A stretch of DNA of 6,631 bases from Inquilinus sp. (GCA_013003675.1 JABDIP010000116.1:1-6631), one strand, 5' to 3'; shown: positions 1 to 5,924, counted from the first letter of the stretch. Notes: generated from the letters alone by a model not told the origin. Numbers and translations: made by a program.

Positions 1-215
1 GTATAGGTGCGGGCCTGGGGATCGGCCGACTCGATTCGTTCGACGATACGCCCGCCATCCGGCAGCATGCAGATACGCGTCGCGTTGTCGTCCCCTTCCA
101 GCCAACTCTCCGTCAGGGCCGGCAGCCAGCCGGCGATCCGACCGACATCGCTGATGACGGCCCAGACCTGGTCGGGGTCGCTGTCGAGGGTGATGCTCGA
201 AGACACAGTCGCCAT
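1..215 (-). CDS. SRPBCC-family protein (polyketide cyclase/START-like fold), N-terminal 71 residues only
   Basis: The gene starts at an ATG read from 215 down and leaves the window at base 1, so only 71 residues are visible of a family usually about 140-160 long. The opening is typical of the SRPBCC helix-grip fold (Polyketide_cyc2): a first beta strand (residues 2-10), then DSDPDQVW with the usual Val-Trp at 17-18, a helix, and the GW-LP turn at 30-33. A strand follows with PDGGRIVER (52-60). A good ribosome binding site, GGGAGGA at 221-227, lies 5 bases before the ATG. These proteins bind small hydrophobic ligands or act as cyclases, and many have no known substrate; nothing here narrows the ligand. 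The upstream neighbour on the same strand is a GNAT gene, but 121 bases and a strong stem-loop separate them, so a shared transcript is doubtful. The family call is confident, the function is not. Confidence 0.8.
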   Translation of the reverse strand, partial: MATVSSSITLDSDPDQVWAVISDVGRIAGWLPALTESWLEGDDNATRICMLPDGGRIVERIESADPQARTY

Positions 216-270
216 GGTATTCCTCCCGCAAATCCGCCGGCCTTGGTTCGGGCCGGTCGTCGTTCAGCCT

Positions 271-320
271 AGGCGGCGTGAACGGCGGCGGCCAGCCCGC
301 TGTCCGCCGCTCACGCGCCT
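271..320 (-). terminator. Stem-loop between the GNAT and SRPBCC genes, possible terminator
   Basis: Bases 271-288 pair with 304-320 to give about 16 base pairs, with one bulged G at 276 and one A-C mismatch (282/310), around a loop of about 15 bases. The stem begins 16 bases beyond the stop codon of the minus-strand GNAT gene. That position fits a terminator or a 3'-end stabiliser. No T-run follows on the minus strand (AGGCTGAACG), so a classical intrinsic terminator is not shown. GC-rich bacteria often lack the T-run. Confidence 0.4.
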
Positions 321-336
321 TTGACCGGTGGCGGTG

Positions 337-933
337 TCACATCGCCGCCAGCCTGGCGTCGAGCCGGGCGCGGACGGCCGGCCATTCGTCCTTCAGGACG
401 CTGAAATAGACGGTGTCGCGCAGATGGCCGTGCTGGACCAACATGTGGCGGCGCAGGGTGCCCTCCTCGACCGCGCCCAGCTTGGCGATCGCTGCCCGGC
501 TGCGGGCGTTGCGGGCATCGGTCTTGAATTCGACCCGCTCGGCGCCGAGCGCCTCGAAGGCGTGGGCAAGCAGCAGCCGCTTGCAGGCCGGGTTGATGGC
601 GCCGCCCTGGGCCGCCGCCGCGTACCAGGTGCTGCCGATTTCCAGCCGGCCGTCGCGGCGGGAGATGTTCATGTAACGGGTCGAGCCGAGCGGCAGTCCA
701 TCCTCCGGCCGGCACACCGCGAAGACCAGCGCCGAGCCGTCGCCCTGGACCTTCATCGCCTCGGCGAACCAGCCGGCGAAACCACCGGCGGTGCTGGCGT
801 CGATGAACATGTGGGCCCACAGCGCCGGGTCGACGGCGGCCTCGCGCAAGCCGGCGCGATGGAACTCGGCCAGCGGCTCGAGTCGGACGATACGATCGGC
901 AAGGGTGATCGGCTCGAGGGAGGAAAGCAGCAT
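337..933 (-). CDS. GNAT acetyltransferase, RimJ/RimL type (Acetyltransf_3)
   Basis: The 198-residue protein has the normal length for a RimJ/RimL-like GNAT enzyme, which moves an acetyl group from acetyl-CoA to an amine, often a protein N-terminus or a small molecule. The N-terminal strand RIVRLEPL (14-21) leads into the fold. The acetyl-CoA region includes LEIGSTWY (97-104) followed by AAAAQGGAINPACKRLL (105-121), a degenerate form of the usual Q/R-x-x-G-x-G/A loop. The most diagnostic block is ERVEFKTDARNARSRAAIAK (132-151) with KLGAVEEG after it, typical of this subfamily. I chose the ATG at 933 because family similarity begins there. An in-frame extension to 1077 has no family-like sequence and would run past the start of the divergent PLD gene. 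The ribosome binding site is weak (GCGAG in the leader). The target is unknown. The protein is soluble, with no signal peptide. Confidence 0.88.
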   Translation of the reverse strand: MLLSSLEPITLADRIVRLEPLAEFHRAGLREAAVDPALWAHMFIDASTAGGFAGWFAEAMKVQGDGSALVFAVCRPEDGLPLGSTRYMNISRRDGRLEIGSTWYAAAAQGGAINPACKRLLLAHAFEALGAERVEFKTDARNARSRAAIAKLGAVEEGTLRRHMLVQHGHLRDTVYFSVLKDEWPAVRARLDARLAAM

Positions 934-1011
934 GGGTTTTCTCGCGGGTATCGACGATGTTTTTCTTGCGTCCCGGTTGTAGCGCGGCACACTGGCCGGG
1001 CAACCGAAACA

Positions 1012-1025
1012 TTGTCGCCCGACAA
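1012..1025. promoter_or_regulatory. 14-base perfect palindrome in the divergent GNAT/PLD gap, possible operator
   Basis: TTGTCG-CC-CGACAA is a perfect inverted repeat with 6-base arms and a 2-base centre. It lies 39 bases before the PLD start codon and 78 bases before the GNAT start, in the only intergenic DNA that can carry promoters for both. Its size and symmetry fit a dimeric repressor or activator site. No regulator gene is visible nearby. A chance palindrome in GC-rich DNA is a real alternative. Confidence 0.3.
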
Positions 1026-1064
1026 GCGATCGACGGTGACACCGGAGGGGAGCAAGGCGCAAAC

Positions 1065-2135
1065 ATGCCCGCGACAATCGGCAGCATTAGCCTTTATATG
1101 GGCCCGCATCACCTGGGCGGCCCCGACGATCTGGAGCGGGTCGTCATCGATTTCGTCGACGGCGCCCGGTCGACCTTGGATATCGCCGTCCAGGAGCTGG
1201 AATCGGAGCCGATTGCCGAGGCCATCATCGGCGCCCGCCAGCGCGGGGTGCGGGTGCGCATGGTGCTGGAGGGCGACTATCTGATCGCCCACCAGCCGCT
1301 CGACGACCCATTCACCCCGGCCGGCCGGCACGAACCCAACCGCTTCCTGTTCAACGCGTTGCTGCGTGCCAAGATCGACGTTCGCACCGACTACAACCCG
1401 GCTATCTTCCACCAGAAATTCATCGTCCGCGACATCGCCGGGACGAGGGCGGCGCTGTTGACCGGATCGACCAATTTCACGCCGACCGGTACCGATTCCA
1501 ACCTGAACCATCTGGTTGTCATCGACGGCAAGAGCGTCGCCGGCGAATACGCCGACGAGTTCGCCGAGATCTGGTCCGGAACCTTCGGCACCAAACGCGA
1601 GCGCCACGAAAGGAAGCCGCGCGAGCCGAGGGTCGCCGGCGTCAAATTGAAGCCGATCTTCGCCCCGGACCACCAGCCGGAGATGGAAATCATGAAGCAG
1701 ATGCTGAAGGCGCGGACGCGGGTGGACTTCGCCATCTTCACCTTCGCCCAATCCTCCGGCGTCGACGACGCCATGATCGCGCTGGCCCGTGGGGGAATAG
1801 CGGTGCGCGGCATCGCCGATGCGCGCCAGGGCAACCAGGCCTGGGCCGCTTCGCGACCGCTGGCCGCCGCCGGCGTGGAGTTCTACCTCGCCTCGCGCGG
1901 GGCCGGGCTGAACAAGCTGCACCACAAGCTGATGGTGATCGACGGCCAGGTGCTGGTGGTCGGCAGCTTCAACTATACCGAACCGGCGAACCTGCTGAAC
2001 GACGAGAACATCCTGGTGATCGGCGATCTGGAGGAGACACGTCCGGAAAGCATTGCCCGCCAGCAGGCATTGGGCACCTACGCCCTGACCGAGATCGATC
2101 GCATGATCGGGGCCCATGGCCGACGGCTGACCTGA
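1065..2135 (+). CDS. Phospholipase D superfamily protein with two HKD motifs
   Basis: The 356-residue protein has two phospholipase D catalytic motifs in one chain. The first is HQKFIVRD (His116, Lys118, Asp123), followed by GSTN at 134-137. The second is HHKLMVID (His286, Lys288, Asp293), followed by GSFN at 300-303. Both lobes are therefore complete and should form one active site that works through a phospho-histidine intermediate, as in phospholipases D, cardiolipin synthases and PLD nucleases. A charged linker rich in Arg and Lys (about 174-205) joins the lobes. There is no signal peptide or membrane segment, which argues against a classical membrane cardiolipin synthase and for a cytoplasmic phosphodiesterase or nuclease. 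The ATG at 1065 is preceded by GGAGGGGAG (1044-1052) and AAGG (1054-1057). An in-frame ATG at 957 adds 36 unconvincing residues. The gene is transcribed divergently from the GNAT gene. Substrate is not determined. Confidence 0.9.
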   Translation: MPATIGSISLYMGPHHLGGPDDLERVVIDFVDGARSTLDIAVQELESEPIAEAIIGARQRGVRVRMVLEGDYLIAHQPLDDPFTPAGRHEPNRFLFNALLRAKIDVRTDYNPAIFHQKFIVRDIAGTRAALLTGSTNFTPTGTDSNLNHLVVIDGKSVAGEYADEFAEIWSGTFGTKRERHERKPREPRVAGVKLKPIFAPDHQPEMEIMKQMLKARTRVDFAIFTFAQSSGVDDAMIALARGGIAVRGIADARQGNQAWAASRPLAAAGVEFYLASRGAGLNKLHHKLMVIDGQVLVVGSFNYTEPANLLNDENILVIGDLEETRPESIARQQALGTYALTEIDRMIGAHGRRLT

Positions 2136-2179
2136 GCGGTCTGCGAAAGTCGGGGCCGATCTCGATCTTGGTGGTGCCT

Positions 2180-2509
2180 TCAGAGAACTTTGTTGAGCAT
2201 TATTGCGACCACGGCGATCGGCAGGCCGCAGGCCATGGCGCGCGCGCCAAAACGGGTTTCTTTGTCCTGGTACTGCGGCAGAAAATAGCTGACGACGGAG
2301 AGAATGACGGACAGTGCGAGCAAGCCGTAGAACGCCATGTCCGGCGCAATCGTGACATAAGCGCCATCAACTTCCTCGACCACCCTCTCCAATGCAAAGA
2401 TCAGCGTGGCGATGTTGGCGATACCGACGATGAACAGGACGGTATGCCGGGTGGTCCGATCCACGCCCAAGCCCTTGAAACCAAACGACCCCTGTTTCGG
2501 CCAAGCCAT
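2180..2509 (-). CDS. Small three-helix membrane protein, paralogue A of a tandem pair
   Basis: I do not recognise this 109-residue protein. Three hydrophobic segments are clear: about 22-42 (LFIVGIANIATLIFAL), 58-79 (GLLALSVILSVVSYFL) and 91-108. The short first loop is acidic (ERVVEEVD) and the second is basic (YQDKETRFGAR). By the positive-inside rule this puts the N-terminus in the cytoplasm and the C-terminus outside. It is about half identical to the protein encoded at 2723-3067. Shared landmarks are M-x-WP near the start, GLG, RT-x-R, GIAN, GLLALSV, Y-x-DK, GAR, LP-x-AV and a LN-x-VL end. The ATG at 2509 is chosen because homology to the paralogue begins there and a run of Gs just upstream gives a ribosome binding site. 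An in-frame TTG at 2572 would add 21 residues and cover the probable promoter. The role is unknown; no catalytic motif is visible. Confidence 0.8.
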   Translation of the reverse strand: MAWPKQGSFGFKGLGVDRTTRHTVLFIVGIANIATLIFALERVVEEVDGAYVTIAPDMAFYGLLALSVILSVVSYFLPQYQDKETRFGARAMACGLPIAVVAIMLNKVL

Positions 2510-2543
2510 GCTGCCCCCTTTTCGCGGTTCAATCTTGGTCGAC

Positions 2544-2572
2544 TCTACACGCCAGGATTGACGAAAAAACAA
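2544..2572 (-). promoter_or_regulatory. Probable promoter of membrane-protein gene A
   Basis: Read on the minus strand, a TGTAGA box (2544-2549) lies 17 bases from TTGTTT (2567-2572), with the near end of the box 35 bases from the start codon at 2509. The box lies in a 20-base block (2542-2561) that matches the block upstream of paralogue B at 15 of 20 positions, at almost the same distance from the gene. Conservation between the copies is the main support; the -35 match is weak. Confidence 0.4.
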
Positions 2573-2722
2573 AGGAGGCCGACTCTGGATTTTTGTCTGC
2601 CGGCAGGCGTTGGGCGACCGCGCCCCGCTGATTCGACCGCACGATCGGCCGGCATGGCCGGCGGTTAACGTAAGTCTATCGGGGCCGGCGAAGCGATCCG
2701 GGAAAAGGTTCGGCCGCCACCC

Positions 2723-3067
2723 TCAGAGAACCCTGTTGAGGATCATGGCGGCTACGGCGAGCGGCAGGGCGCAGGCGCAAATCCGCGCTCCGATGCGGTT
2801 GATCTTGTCCGGGTACCGCGCCAGGAAAAAGCTGGCCACCGAAAAGACGACGGACAGGGCCAGCAAGCCGTGGAACGTCGCATCAGGACTGAAGTTCGGG
2901 CCCGCGGACCGATCATAGGACCTGCCGTCGACCCCGCTGATCCGGCTCCACGCGAAGAACAGCGTGACGAGGTTGGCGATACCGATGATGCCGAGCGCGG
3001 AGGTCCGCGACGTCCGCTCGGCACCCAGGCCCGGCGCGCTGTGCGCCCCTCGCGGCGGCCAATCCAT
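2723..3067 (-). CDS. Small three-helix membrane protein, paralogue B of a tandem pair
   Basis: This 114-residue protein is about 50% identical by hand alignment (roughly 53 identities over about 100 aligned positions) to the one encoded at 2180-2509. Hydrophobic segments lie at about 22-41, 63-83 and 94-112. The main difference from the sister is a longer and more polar first loop (about 44-62, with Arg, Asp, Asn and Pro). The segment SPDATFHGLLALSV aligns with the start of helix two in the sister. The second loop again carries basic residues (ARYPDKINRIGAR), so the same topology is expected. The ATG at 3067 has GGGGAGG at 3072-3078 just upstream. The two genes are 213 bases apart with separate promoter-like boxes, so they are probably transcribed independently. 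The family is not recognised and no function is proposed. Confidence 0.8.
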   Translation of the reverse strand: MDWPPRGAHSAPGLGAERTSRTSALGIIGIANLVTLFFAWSRISGVDGRSYDRSAGPNFSPDATFHGLLALSVVFSVASFFLARYPDKINRIGARICACALPLAVAAMILNRVL

Positions 3068-3100
3068 GATGCCTCCCCTCACGATTTCATCCCTGGCAAG

Positions 3101-3129
3101 TCTATACATCAGGACTGAGCAGGCCACCA
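3101..3129 (-). promoter_or_regulatory. Probable promoter of membrane-protein gene B
   Basis: On the minus strand a TATAGA box (3101-3106) sits 34 bases from the start codon at 3067. The equivalent box of copy A is 35 bases from its start. The surrounding block, TCAGTCCTGATGTATAGACT, is the counterpart of the conserved block in copy A. The expected -35 position reads TGGTGG, which is poor. A sigma factor with a different -35 preference or an activator could explain this. Confidence 0.45.
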
Positions 3130-3274
3130 TTGGAGGCCGGTGCGCCCCAGCGGTCGCCGATCCCGGGCGGGGCTACCGGCGGTTGGAAGGCGCGATGCGC
3201 CTCGTCCGCCCTATCGTCGGCCGAGTTTCCGGATATCCTGTGTATTCGGGCGTTTAGAATCTGGGAGGGACAGA

Positions 3275-4357
3275 TTGGCCAAGGCGCCGCTACGCATCGC
3301 CGTCATCGGCGCCGGGCTGATAGGCCGCCGGCATATCGACTGCGTCCGGGATGAGCCGGGTGCGGCCCTGGCCGGCGTGGTGGAGCCGGATCAACGGGTG
3401 GCGGCCGCAGTCGGGGAGACCGGCGTTACGGTGCGTCGGGACATCGATGCCCTGGCCGCCGCCGGGCCGGTCGACGCCGCCATCGTCGCCACGCCGAACG
3501 CGGCACACCGGGAGGGCGCCATGGACTGCCTGCGGCGCGGTTGGGCGGTGCTGGTGGAGAAGCCGATCGCCGACACCCCCGAGGCCGGTGCCGAGATTGT
3601 CGCGGCGGCGAAGGAACGCGGCGCGCCGCTGCTGGTCGGCCATCACCGGCGCCATCATGACTGCGTCGCCGTGGCCCGGCGGCTGATCGCCGAGGGCGGG
3701 CTGGGCCGGCTGGCGGCGGTGTCGGTGCAATGGGCGGCGCGCAAGCCCGATGAGTATTTCGCGCAGGCATGGCGCATGTCCGCCGCCGGCGGGCCGGTGA
3801 TGATCAACCTGATCCACGACATCGACTTGCTGCGCCATCTGTGTGGCGAGATCGTCGGCGTCACGGCGGAGACCGGCTCGGCCCTGCGCGGCGGCGAAGT
3901 CGAGGACAGTGCCGCCGTGCTGCTGCGTTTCGCCGATGGCGCCCTGGGCACCATCACGCTGACCGACTCCGCCCTGTCGCCCTGGTCCTGGGAAGCCGCC
4001 AGCGGCGAGAATCCCGGCATCGCCGCCGGCGGGCAGGCGCCCTATCGCCTGATGGGGACGCAGGCGTCGCTGGAACTGCCGTCGATGCGGCTGTGGCGCG
4101 CGGACCATGCGGGTGCGGACTGGTCGACGCCGCTCGAATGCGAGACAGTGCCGTCTCGGCGGACCGACCCGCTGCCGGCGCAGCTTCGCCACTTCATCGC
4201 CGTCGCCCGCGGCGAGGCGTTGCCGCTGGTCGGCGGCGAGGACGGGCTGGCGACGCTGGTCGCCACGCGGGCGGTGATCGAGTCGGCGAGCACGCACAAG
4301 ACGGTCCGCCTGGGCGGCGGGCCCGAGAATCAACCAGTTGGGGAGCGAATCGGATGA
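3275..4357 (+). CDS. Gfo/Idh/MocA-family NAD(P)-dependent oxidoreductase
   Basis: The 360-residue protein has the usual length and layout of the family, which oxidises or reduces hydroxyl groups of sugars, inositols and related polyols. An N-terminal Rossmann domain opens with RIAVIGAGLIGRRH (7-20), carrying the GxGxxG nucleotide loop. VATPNAAH (71-78) and the hallmark EKP (95-97, catalytic Lys96) follow. The C-terminal domain contains GGPVMINLIHDIDLLRHL (172-189). His181 is the expected catalytic histidine, while Asn178 takes the place often held by Asp. The start is a TTG at 3275, supported by GGGAGGGA (3263-3270) six bases upstream and by the Rossmann strand beginning a few residues later. 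No ATG fits as well. The stop overlaps the next gene's start (ATGA), so the two are translationally coupled and probably act on linked substrates. The substrate is not deducible; the family call is secure. Confidence 0.9.
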   Translation: MAKAPLRIAVIGAGLIGRRHIDCVRDEPGAALAGVVEPDQRVAAAVGETGVTVRRDIDALAAAGPVDAAIVATPNAAHREGAMDCLRRGWAVLVEKPIADTPEAGAEIVAAAKERGAPLLVGHHRRHHDCVAVARRLIAEGGLGRLAAVSVQWAARKPDEYFAQAWRMSAAGGPVMINLIHDIDLLRHLCGEIVGVTAETGSALRGGEVEDSAAVLLRFADGALGTITLTDSALSPWSWEAASGENPGIAAGGQAPYRLMGTQASLELPSMRLWRADHAGADWSTPLECETVPSRRTDPLPAQLRHFIAVARGEALPLVGGEDGLATLVATRAVIESASTHKTVRLGGGPENQPVGERIG

Positions 4358-5253
4358 CGGGAAAACCGAAGATCGGGTTCATCGGCCTGGGGCTGATGGG
4401 GTCGGCGATGGTCGAGCGGCTGCAGGGCCAGGGCTATCCGCTGACCGTGATCGCCCACCGCAACCGGGCGCCGATCGAGGCGGCGGTGGCTCGCGGCGCG
4501 GCCGAGGCGAAGAGCTATGCGGCGCTGGCCGCCGGGTCCGATATCGTCATGCTGTGCGTCGACACCTCCGACGCGGTCGAGGCGGCGACGTTCGGCGCCG
4601 AGGGCGTGATCGCGGCGATCCCGTCCGGCGCCCTGGTGGTCGATTTCGGCACCTCGATGCCGGACTCCACCAAGCGCATCGGCGCGGCGCTGGCCGACAA
4701 GGGGGCGGCGATGCTGGACGCCCCGCTCGGCCGCACGCCGGCGCACGCGCGGGAGGGCAAGCTGAACATCATGGCGGCCGGCACCGAGGCAACCTTCCGG
4801 AAGGCCGGGCCGGTGCTGAAGGAACTCGGCGAGAACGTCTTCCATGTCGGGCCGCTCGGCGCCGGCCACACGCTGAAACTGATCAACAACTTCTTCGCCA
4901 TGACGACGGCCTGCGCCATGTCGGAGGCCTTCGCCATGGCCGATCTGGCCGGGCTGAAGCGCGAGACGCTGTACGACGTGATGGCGGCCGGGCCGCTGCG
5001 CTCGGGCATGATGGATTTCATCAAGGCCAACGCCATCGACGGCAAGCCGGACATGCTGGCCTTCTCCATCGCCAATGGCCGCAAGGATGTCGGCTACTAC
5101 ACCGCCATGGCCGACGCGCTTGGCGCGCCCAGCTTCATCGCGCCGGCGACCAAGCAGCAGCTCGCCATCGCCAAGGCCAATGGCTGGGGCGCTCGCATGG
5201 TGCCGGAGATGGTCGACTATCTGGCGGCGCTGTTCGCCGGGAAGGCCGGTTGA
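4354..5253 (+). CDS. Beta-hydroxyacid dehydrogenase family (HIBADH-like) with GRT substrate motif
   Basis: The 299-residue protein has the full family layout. The Rossmann start is KIGFIGLGLMGSAM (6-19). The substrate loop is LDAPLGRTPAHAREGKL (121-137), the catalytic segment is GAGHTLKLINN (169-179, Lys175, Asn178, Asn179), and the C-terminal helical domain has KDVGYYTAM (244-252). Family members oxidise beta-hydroxyacids or reduce the matching semialdehydes using NAD(P). The substrate loop normally reads D-x-P-V-S-G-G; here Gly126-Arg127-Thr128 replaces Ser-Gly-Gly. From memory, a GRT motif is also found in E. coli YihU (sulfolactaldehyde reductase, also reported to act on succinic semialdehyde), where the Arg helps hold the acid group. 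That makes a similar substrate possible but not shown. GGGGAG (4340-4345) precedes the ATG, which overlaps the upstream stop by four bases. The gene ends 21 bases from a convergent GNAT gene. Confidence 0.9.
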   Translation: MTGKPKIGFIGLGLMGSAMVERLQGQGYPLTVIAHRNRAPIEAAVARGAAEAKSYAALAAGSDIVMLCVDTSDAVEAATFGAEGVIAAIPSGALVVDFGTSMPDSTKRIGAALADKGAAMLDAPLGRTPAHAREGKLNIMAAGTEATFRKAGPVLKELGENVFHVGPLGAGHTLKLINNFFAMTTACAMSEAFAMADLAGLKRETLYDVMAAGPLRSGMMDFIKANAIDGKPDMLAFSIANGRKDVGYYTAMADALGAPSFIAPATKQQLAIAKANGWGARMVPEMVDYLAALFAGKAG

Positions 5254-5274
5254 TTCCAGACTCGAATTCAGTCC

Positions 5275-5745
5275 TCAAACAGCGGCCCGCAAATACCGCA
5301 CCTGCTTGTTATTACCGAGTTCGGCCCGGCCGACCTCGGCGAAGCCGAGGCTGGCGTGGAAGGCGTCGGAGGCCGGGTTGGGCGGGTCGATGTTGACCTC
5401 GCAGACGATTTCGCCGTGGCCGGCATCGCCAGCGGCCCGGAACAGGTCCTGATAGAGGGTGCGCGCGAGCCCGCTGCCCCGTGCCGGCGCCGCGACGGCA
5501 ATCCGGTCGACATAGACGAAGCGCGGATAGCGGGCCCGGAACCACAGGAAGTTCGGACTGTCGTAGTCGGCGTCCTGGTCGAAGGCGATCAACAGGGCGC
5601 GGTCCGGGCCGATCACGCGGGCAAGGAAAGCCCGCTCCACCAGCACCAGAAGGCGCTCGCCGCTCAGTGGCGAGAGTTCCGCCTCCAATTCGGCATTCAG
5701 GCCCAACGCCCAGGACAGGTCGGAATCTCGGAACGGGCGGATCAT
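5275..5745 (-). CDS. GNAT-family acetyltransferase (COG3818-like)
   Basis: The 156-residue protein is a single GNAT domain. RPFRDSDL (3-10) is the first strand and helix. FVYVDRIAVAAPARGSGLAR (76-95) holds motif A with the acetyl-CoA loop RGSGLA (89-94). NIDPPNPASDAFHASLGF (118-135) is motif B. The PPNPASDAFHASLGF stretch and the YVDRIAV strand resemble the COG3818 group of predicted acetyltransferases; this is recalled, not searched. The acceptor is unknown. The ATG at 5745 is preceded by AAGGCGAG, a fair ribosome binding site, and protein similarity begins at once. A longer in-frame start at 5901 adds 52 residues rich in Ser, Ala and Pro that look non-coding and would overlap two stem-loops and the 3' end region of the next gene. 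The gene is convergent with the beta-hydroxyacid dehydrogenase and unlikely to share its regulation. Confidence 0.85.
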   Translation of the reverse strand: MIRPFRDSDLSWALGLNAELEAELSPLSGERLLVLVERAFLARVIGPDRALLIAFDQDADYDSPNFLWFRARYPRFVYVDRIAVAAPARGSGLARTLYQDLFRAAGDAGHGEIVCEVNIDPPNPASDAFHASLGFAEVGRAELGNNKQVRYLRAAV

Positions 5746-5819
5746 TTCTCGCCTTGTTGGCAGGACAGGCGCATGCTGCGCCGCGTCCGTATCGCAGCAA
5801 AGGGAGTCCGGTGCAATCC

Positions 5820-5862
5820 GCCGGCTCGAACCGCTGGCCGGTCTCGCCGAGTTCGAGGCGGC
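5820..5862 (-). promoter_or_regulatory. Long inverted repeat in the leader of the second GNAT gene
   Basis: GCCGGCTCGAAC (5820-5831) pairs with GTTCGAGGCGGC (5851-5862) at 11 of 12 positions (one G-G mismatch at 5824/5858), around a 19-base loop. It lies 75 bases before the GNAT start and 64 bases beyond the stop of the partial dehydrogenase. It could be an RNA structure in the leader or read-through transcript, a terminator without a T-run, or a protein site. A second small hairpin, GGCGCA-TGC-TGCGCC (5768-5782), sits closer to the start codon. Function is not shown. Confidence 0.3.
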
Positions 5863-5894
5863 GCCCGGTTGTTCCTCGTGGTCTGCCCGAGACG

Positions 5895-5924
5895 GAGACA
5901 CGCCGTGGCACCGCGGCGTGTCTC
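5895..5924 (-). terminator. Perfect 11-bp stem-loop right after the dehydrogenase stop codon
   Basis: GAGACACGCCG (5895-5905) and CGGCGTGTCTC (5914-5924) pair perfectly around an 8-base loop. The stem starts one base past the stop codon (5926-5928) of the minus-strand dehydrogenase, the usual place for a terminator or an RNA 3'-end stabiliser. No T-run follows on the minus strand, so intrinsic termination is likely but not proven. Confidence 0.55.

Larger units (their letters stand above)
2165..3138 (-). repeat. Tandem duplication: two copies of a unit of about 415-435 bases
   Basis: Copy A spans roughly 2165-2580 and copy B roughly 2705-3138. The coding regions are homologous throughout, and nucleotide similarity is visible at both ends. 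The 3' ends share CAGAGAAC followed by TGTTGAG (2181 and 2724 onward). Upstream, a 20-base block matches at 15 positions (2542-2561 and 3099-3118), and GGAGGCC recurs at 2574-2580 and 3132-3138. Similarity fades beyond these points. Protein divergence of about half means the duplication is old. I see no flanking mobile element. Confidence 0.65.

Noticed and set aside
957..1064. Longer N-terminus for the PLD protein from an ATG at 957
   Set aside because: The added 36 residues do not look like family sequence, and the ATG at 1065 has the better ribosome binding site.
753..2117. Minus-strand open frame of 454 codons opposite the PLD gene
   Set aside because: It is antisense to a gene with two intact HKD motifs, and its translation is rich in Arg, Gly, Asp and His without any domain. 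Long antisense frames are expected in GC-rich DNA.
2597..2662. Palindrome CTGCCGGCAG (2597-2606) and hairpin GCCGGC-ATG-GCCGGC (2648-2662) as terminators for membrane-protein gene B
   Set aside because: Both are short, made of self-complementary GCCGGC that is common in such DNA, and lack a T-run on the minus strand.
3188..3202. Small hairpin AGGCGC-GAT-GCGCCT upstream of the Gfo/Idh/MocA gene
   Set aside because: A 6-bp stem in GC-rich DNA is weak evidence, and it is neither paired with a promoter nor repeated elsewhere in the window.
3290..4333. Minus-strand open frame of 347 codons opposite the Gfo/Idh/MocA gene
   Set aside because: Its composition is dominated by Arg, Gly, Gln and Pro with no motif, and the plus strand has a clear family match.
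5800..5862. tRNA-like GGTTCGAGCC on the minus strand
   Set aside because: The T-arm-like sequence has no matching acceptor stem, anticodon arm or D arm around it.
5746..5901. Longer N-terminus for the second GNAT protein
   Set aside because: The extra 52 residues are Ser/Ala/Pro-rich and cover stem-loops, while the GNAT fold begins directly at the ATG at 5745.
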